DNA from: a virus
Virus record (IMG/VR): IMGVR_UViG_3300045738_000854
Span: 1-38,840 of that record
DNA: 38,840 nucleotides
Reading direction: 5' to 3' (one strand)
Position numbers and translations under genes: made by a program. Below are positions 37,429 to 38,840 of the stretch, one piece after another; position 1 is the stretch's first letter, and every line of letters begins with the position of its first letter. The notes below the pieces were generated by a model. That model was not told where the DNA came from. It saw only the letters and a list, made by a program, of their open reading frames with translations, and did not search any database.

Positions 37429-37725
37429 ATGGTCGCACGCATAACGCAGCCCGCAATCAATTTGCGCGAGATCCTCACGAAGCTTGCGCAACCGCCAAAG
37501 CCTTTCCTGGCACCGCGCAAACAATATCCCGCCGATGGGGTGCAGAAAGATTTCAAGCTGCCTTTCGGGTTCAAGGCATATGCTGTCGATTCTGCAGGGT
37601 TGATCCGCGTCGAGGGCGAGCTCGAGGAATTTACCCAGAAATTTGACGGCTTCAACTGGATCGTTTCGTTTGCACAAGCGCCGGCCAATGGTGCGATCGT
37701 CGGCATCTGGCCGGTGGGGGTTTAA
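37429..37725 (+). CDS. Small tail-end protein (98 aa)
   Basis: The ATG at 37429 lies just after the endonuclease stop, with AAAGGTA upstream. The product (MVARITQPAINLREILTKLAQPPKPFLAPRKQYPADGVQKDFKLPFGFKAYAVDSAGLIRVEG...) is a small beta-rich protein like fibre-associated or hinge proteins. The family is not recognised. Its composition is back to the phage backbone, so the endonuclease gene marks the end of the foreign block. Confidence 0.65.
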   Translation: MVARITQPAINLREILTKLAQPPKPFLAPRKQYPADGVQKDFKLPFGFKAYAVDSAGLIRVEGELEEFTQKFDGFNWIVSFAQAPANGAIVGIWPVGV

Positions 37726-37727
37726 AC

Positions 37728-38237
37728 ATGGGTATTCTCGAGGATCTCAAGCTCGACAAAGGGCAGCGGCCGATGAATGCCGGGCAGTTTCAACGCCGGG
37801 TGCTGGCCTATAACGAAAACATCTGGCCGCAGGCTTTGCGCGAGCAATACACCGATGCTTTCGAGCTCTGGAAAGATGAAATGCGCCCGATCTTGGCCGA
37901 GGCTGAGGCGAACTATGCTTTCAATCACAAGCTCGCGGCCTACCAGGCGTCGCGCGCGCGTCTGGCGCGGTATCGCCTTGCCGCTGGCCGTCCGGAAATC
38001 ACCGACATGATCGACACTGGCAAGATCAATCCCGATGGCTCGCCCTATCTCGAAAGTGTCGTTGTGCAACCCGCGATCGAGCCGCTGCCGGCGTTGATCG
38101 AGACGATCAATGAAGCGGGGCAAACCGTTGTTTCGCCCAATCCCGCGATCGTGCAAGACGATGCCGAGCGCGCAGCGGCGCAGGCGGTGATCGACGCCAC
38201 GCCGGCCGATGTGGTGGAATTTTACGAGGGCTTGTAA
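37728..38237 (+). CDS. Tail-end protein of unknown function (169 aa)
   Basis: A mostly helical protein (MGILEDLKLDKGQRPMNAGQFQRRVLAYNENIWPQALREQYTDAFELWKDEMRPILAEAE...). It resembles short helical phage proteins found beside tail fibre genes, possibly fibre-assembly related. I name no family. It lies 2 bases after the 98-aa gene, and its stop shares a base with the next ATG (TAATG). Confidence 0.65.
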   Translation: MGILEDLKLDKGQRPMNAGQFQRRVLAYNENIWPQALREQYTDAFELWKDEMRPILAEAEANYAFNHKLAAYQASRARLARYRLAAGRPEITDMIDTGKINPDGSPYLESVVVQPAIEPLPALIETINEAGQTVVSPNPAIVQDDAERAAAQAVIDATPADVVEFYEGL

Positions 38238-38587
38238 TGAGTGCTTATACGGCCGCCTCGGATTGGTATGCCCATGATGTCGGGATCCTGCACCGCGTCA
38301 CAAAGCCGCTAGCCTGGTGGGTCGGCAGCCCGATCACCGGCGCGCTCTATGTCGTGCCGGTCGGGGCTCAATTCGATGTCTCGGTGCCTCTGGGGCTGCG
38401 GTGGATCTGCAACCCGATGGATCCGCGGTACTTCAAGGCGGCCGCGTTGCATGATCACTTTCTGTCGATCGGCTGGGATCGGTTCACGGCCGGCGCGCAG
38501 TTTCACCAGGCGTTGAAAGCTGACGGCGTTCCAAAGTTGCGGCGGGCGCTTATGGCCCTGGCCGTGCTGTTTTTCAAATATCAATAA
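38237..38587 (+). CDS. DUF1353 phage protein (116 aa)
   Basis: It shows the DUF1353 pattern: WWVGSPITGALYVVPVGAQFDVSVPLGLRWICNPMDPRYFKAAALHDHFLSIG, with the AxLHD motif, then a helical end. DUF1353 proteins are common in the tail or lysis region of phages. Their function is not established; a hydrolase-like or structural role has been suggested. It is placed where phage lysis genes often begin. Confidence 0.78.
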   Translation: MSAYTAASDWYAHDVGILHRVTKPLAWWVGSPITGALYVVPVGAQFDVSVPLGLRWICNPMDPRYFKAAALHDHFLSIGWDRFTAGAQFHQALKADGVPKLRRALMALAVLFFKYQ

Positions 38588-38620
38588 AGGCGGCGCTTTC
38601 GGGTAGTCGAATGGTGAGCA

Positions 38621-38840
38621 GTGAGCGAGCAAAAGCCCGCATCGAGCCTTGATGCGTATCGAATTAGCCAGCTCGAGCATTCCGTCTCGAGCTTGCGTGA
38701 AGCCAACACAATCCTTGCGGCCGAGTGGCGCGAAGAAAGCCGCGCGCTGCACCAGGAAATCACCGACATGAAATCCGCCGAGGCCGCGAAAGAGCGCCAA
38801 CTGCTCTTGGTGGGCATAACGACTTTGGGCGGAATCGTGA
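38621..38840 (+). CDS. Coiled-coil protein with terminal hydrophobic segment, 3' end outside window
   Basis: From a GTG at 38621 the frame is open to the window edge (73 codons). The product (MSEQKPASSLDAYRISQLEHSVSSLREANTILAAEWREESRALHQEITDMKSAEAAKERQ...) is a coiled coil ending in LLLVGITTLGGIV, the beginning of a transmembrane segment. That layout is common among phage holin-like or spanin-adjacent proteins (DUF7201-like). The start is weakly supported, since no clear ribosome site is seen. Confidence 0.6.
   Translation, partial: MSEQKPASSLDAYRISQLEHSVSSLREANTILAAEWREESRALHQEITDMKSAEAAKERQLLLVGITTLGGIV

Larger units (their letters stand above)
1..38840. mobile_element. Temperate siphovirus-type prophage, both ends cut
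   Basis: The whole window reads as one phage genome: integrase and excisionase at the left, a recombination module, a divergent repressor/cro switch, replication genes, then terminase, portal, protease, capsid, connectors, tail tube, chaperones, tape measure and fibre genes in the usual order. No host housekeeping gene, rRNA or tRNA was seen. The integrase runs off base 1 and a coiled-coil gene runs off base 38840, so the attachment sites and the lysis genes lie outside. The long tape measure and the G/GT chaperones indicate a long non-contractile tail. A host in the Rhodobacterales is inferred from gene style and base composition only. Confidence 0.95.

Noticed and set aside
38237-38840. Endolysin or holin in the window
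   Set aside because: DUF1353 is not an endolysin, and the last ORF is cut; a coiled coil with the beginning of a membrane segment is not enough to name a holin.

Overview
The window is almost certainly the larger part of an integrated temperate, long-tailed (siphovirus-type) phage of an alphaproteobacterium. The high G+C codon use, the GcrA-like and DnaA-like early proteins and the style of the head genes suggest a Rhodobacterales (Roseobacter/Paracoccus-like) host; this is inference, because no host gene is visible. Both ends are open: the integrase is cut at base 1 (its C-terminus lies outside) and a coiled-coil/membrane gene is cut at base 38840. The lysis genes and both attachment sites lie outside the window.

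Layout. (1) 1-5531, minus strand: a tightly overlapped left operon running from small early proteins (5531 to 4375) through a recombination set (coiled-coil protein, PD-(D/E)XK exonuclease, Sak4-like RecA-fold ATPase) to excisionase and integrase. Nearly every junction is a 1- to 4-base stop/start overlap, and three genes shorter than 62 codons only become visible through these junctions. (2) 5572-7437: the immunity region. An S24-type repressor and two companion genes run left to a terminator at 5681-5705. Two clusters of the same palindrome (TGCATnnATGCA), one in front of the left operon and one between repressor and cro, look like lambda-style OL and OR. (3) 7454-13037, plus strand: the early right operon with Cro-like and CII-like regulators, an adenine methyltransferase-like protein, a ParB-like protein, a RusA-like resolvase, a DUF1376 replication protein with a candidate origin inside its gene, a free-standing DnaA domain IV and a tandem GcrA-like HTH protein. 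A possible promoter and a clear terminator (13034-13116) separate it from the late genes. (4) 13256-23165: packaging and head genes (TerS, TerL, portal fused to an Acb1-like anti-CBASS domain, protease with nested scaffold, decoration, major capsid, connectors, minor head protein, tail completion). (5) 23244-24631: tail tube and tail assembly chaperones G and GT, joined by a predicted -1 frameshift at GGGAAAC. (6) 24651-27365: a block of small cargo genes on both strands, inserted where phages normally go straight from GT to the tape measure. It contains a DUF4145 protein, a toxin-antitoxin-like pair with its own promoter and palindromic operator, and a secreted protein lacking a normal start codon. 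(7) 27436-38587: a 1995-residue tape measure with five EF-hand-type calcium loops, two tail-tip/fibre proteins sharing a carbohydrate-binding-like module, an HNH-type endonuclease gene, and small tail-end genes including DUF1353.

How it works together. The repressor silences the left and right operons through the shared operators and probably self-cleaves on DNA damage. The left operon then supplies recombination and excision, the right operon replication, and the late region the particle. The genes that stand out are anti-defence or cargo functions: the Acb1-like domain on the portal, the DUF4145 and toxin-antitoxin-like cargo, and early proteins that resemble parts of the host DnaA/GcrA/adenine-methylation cell-cycle circuit. 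All functional calls come from reading motifs and recalling families; no database search was made.
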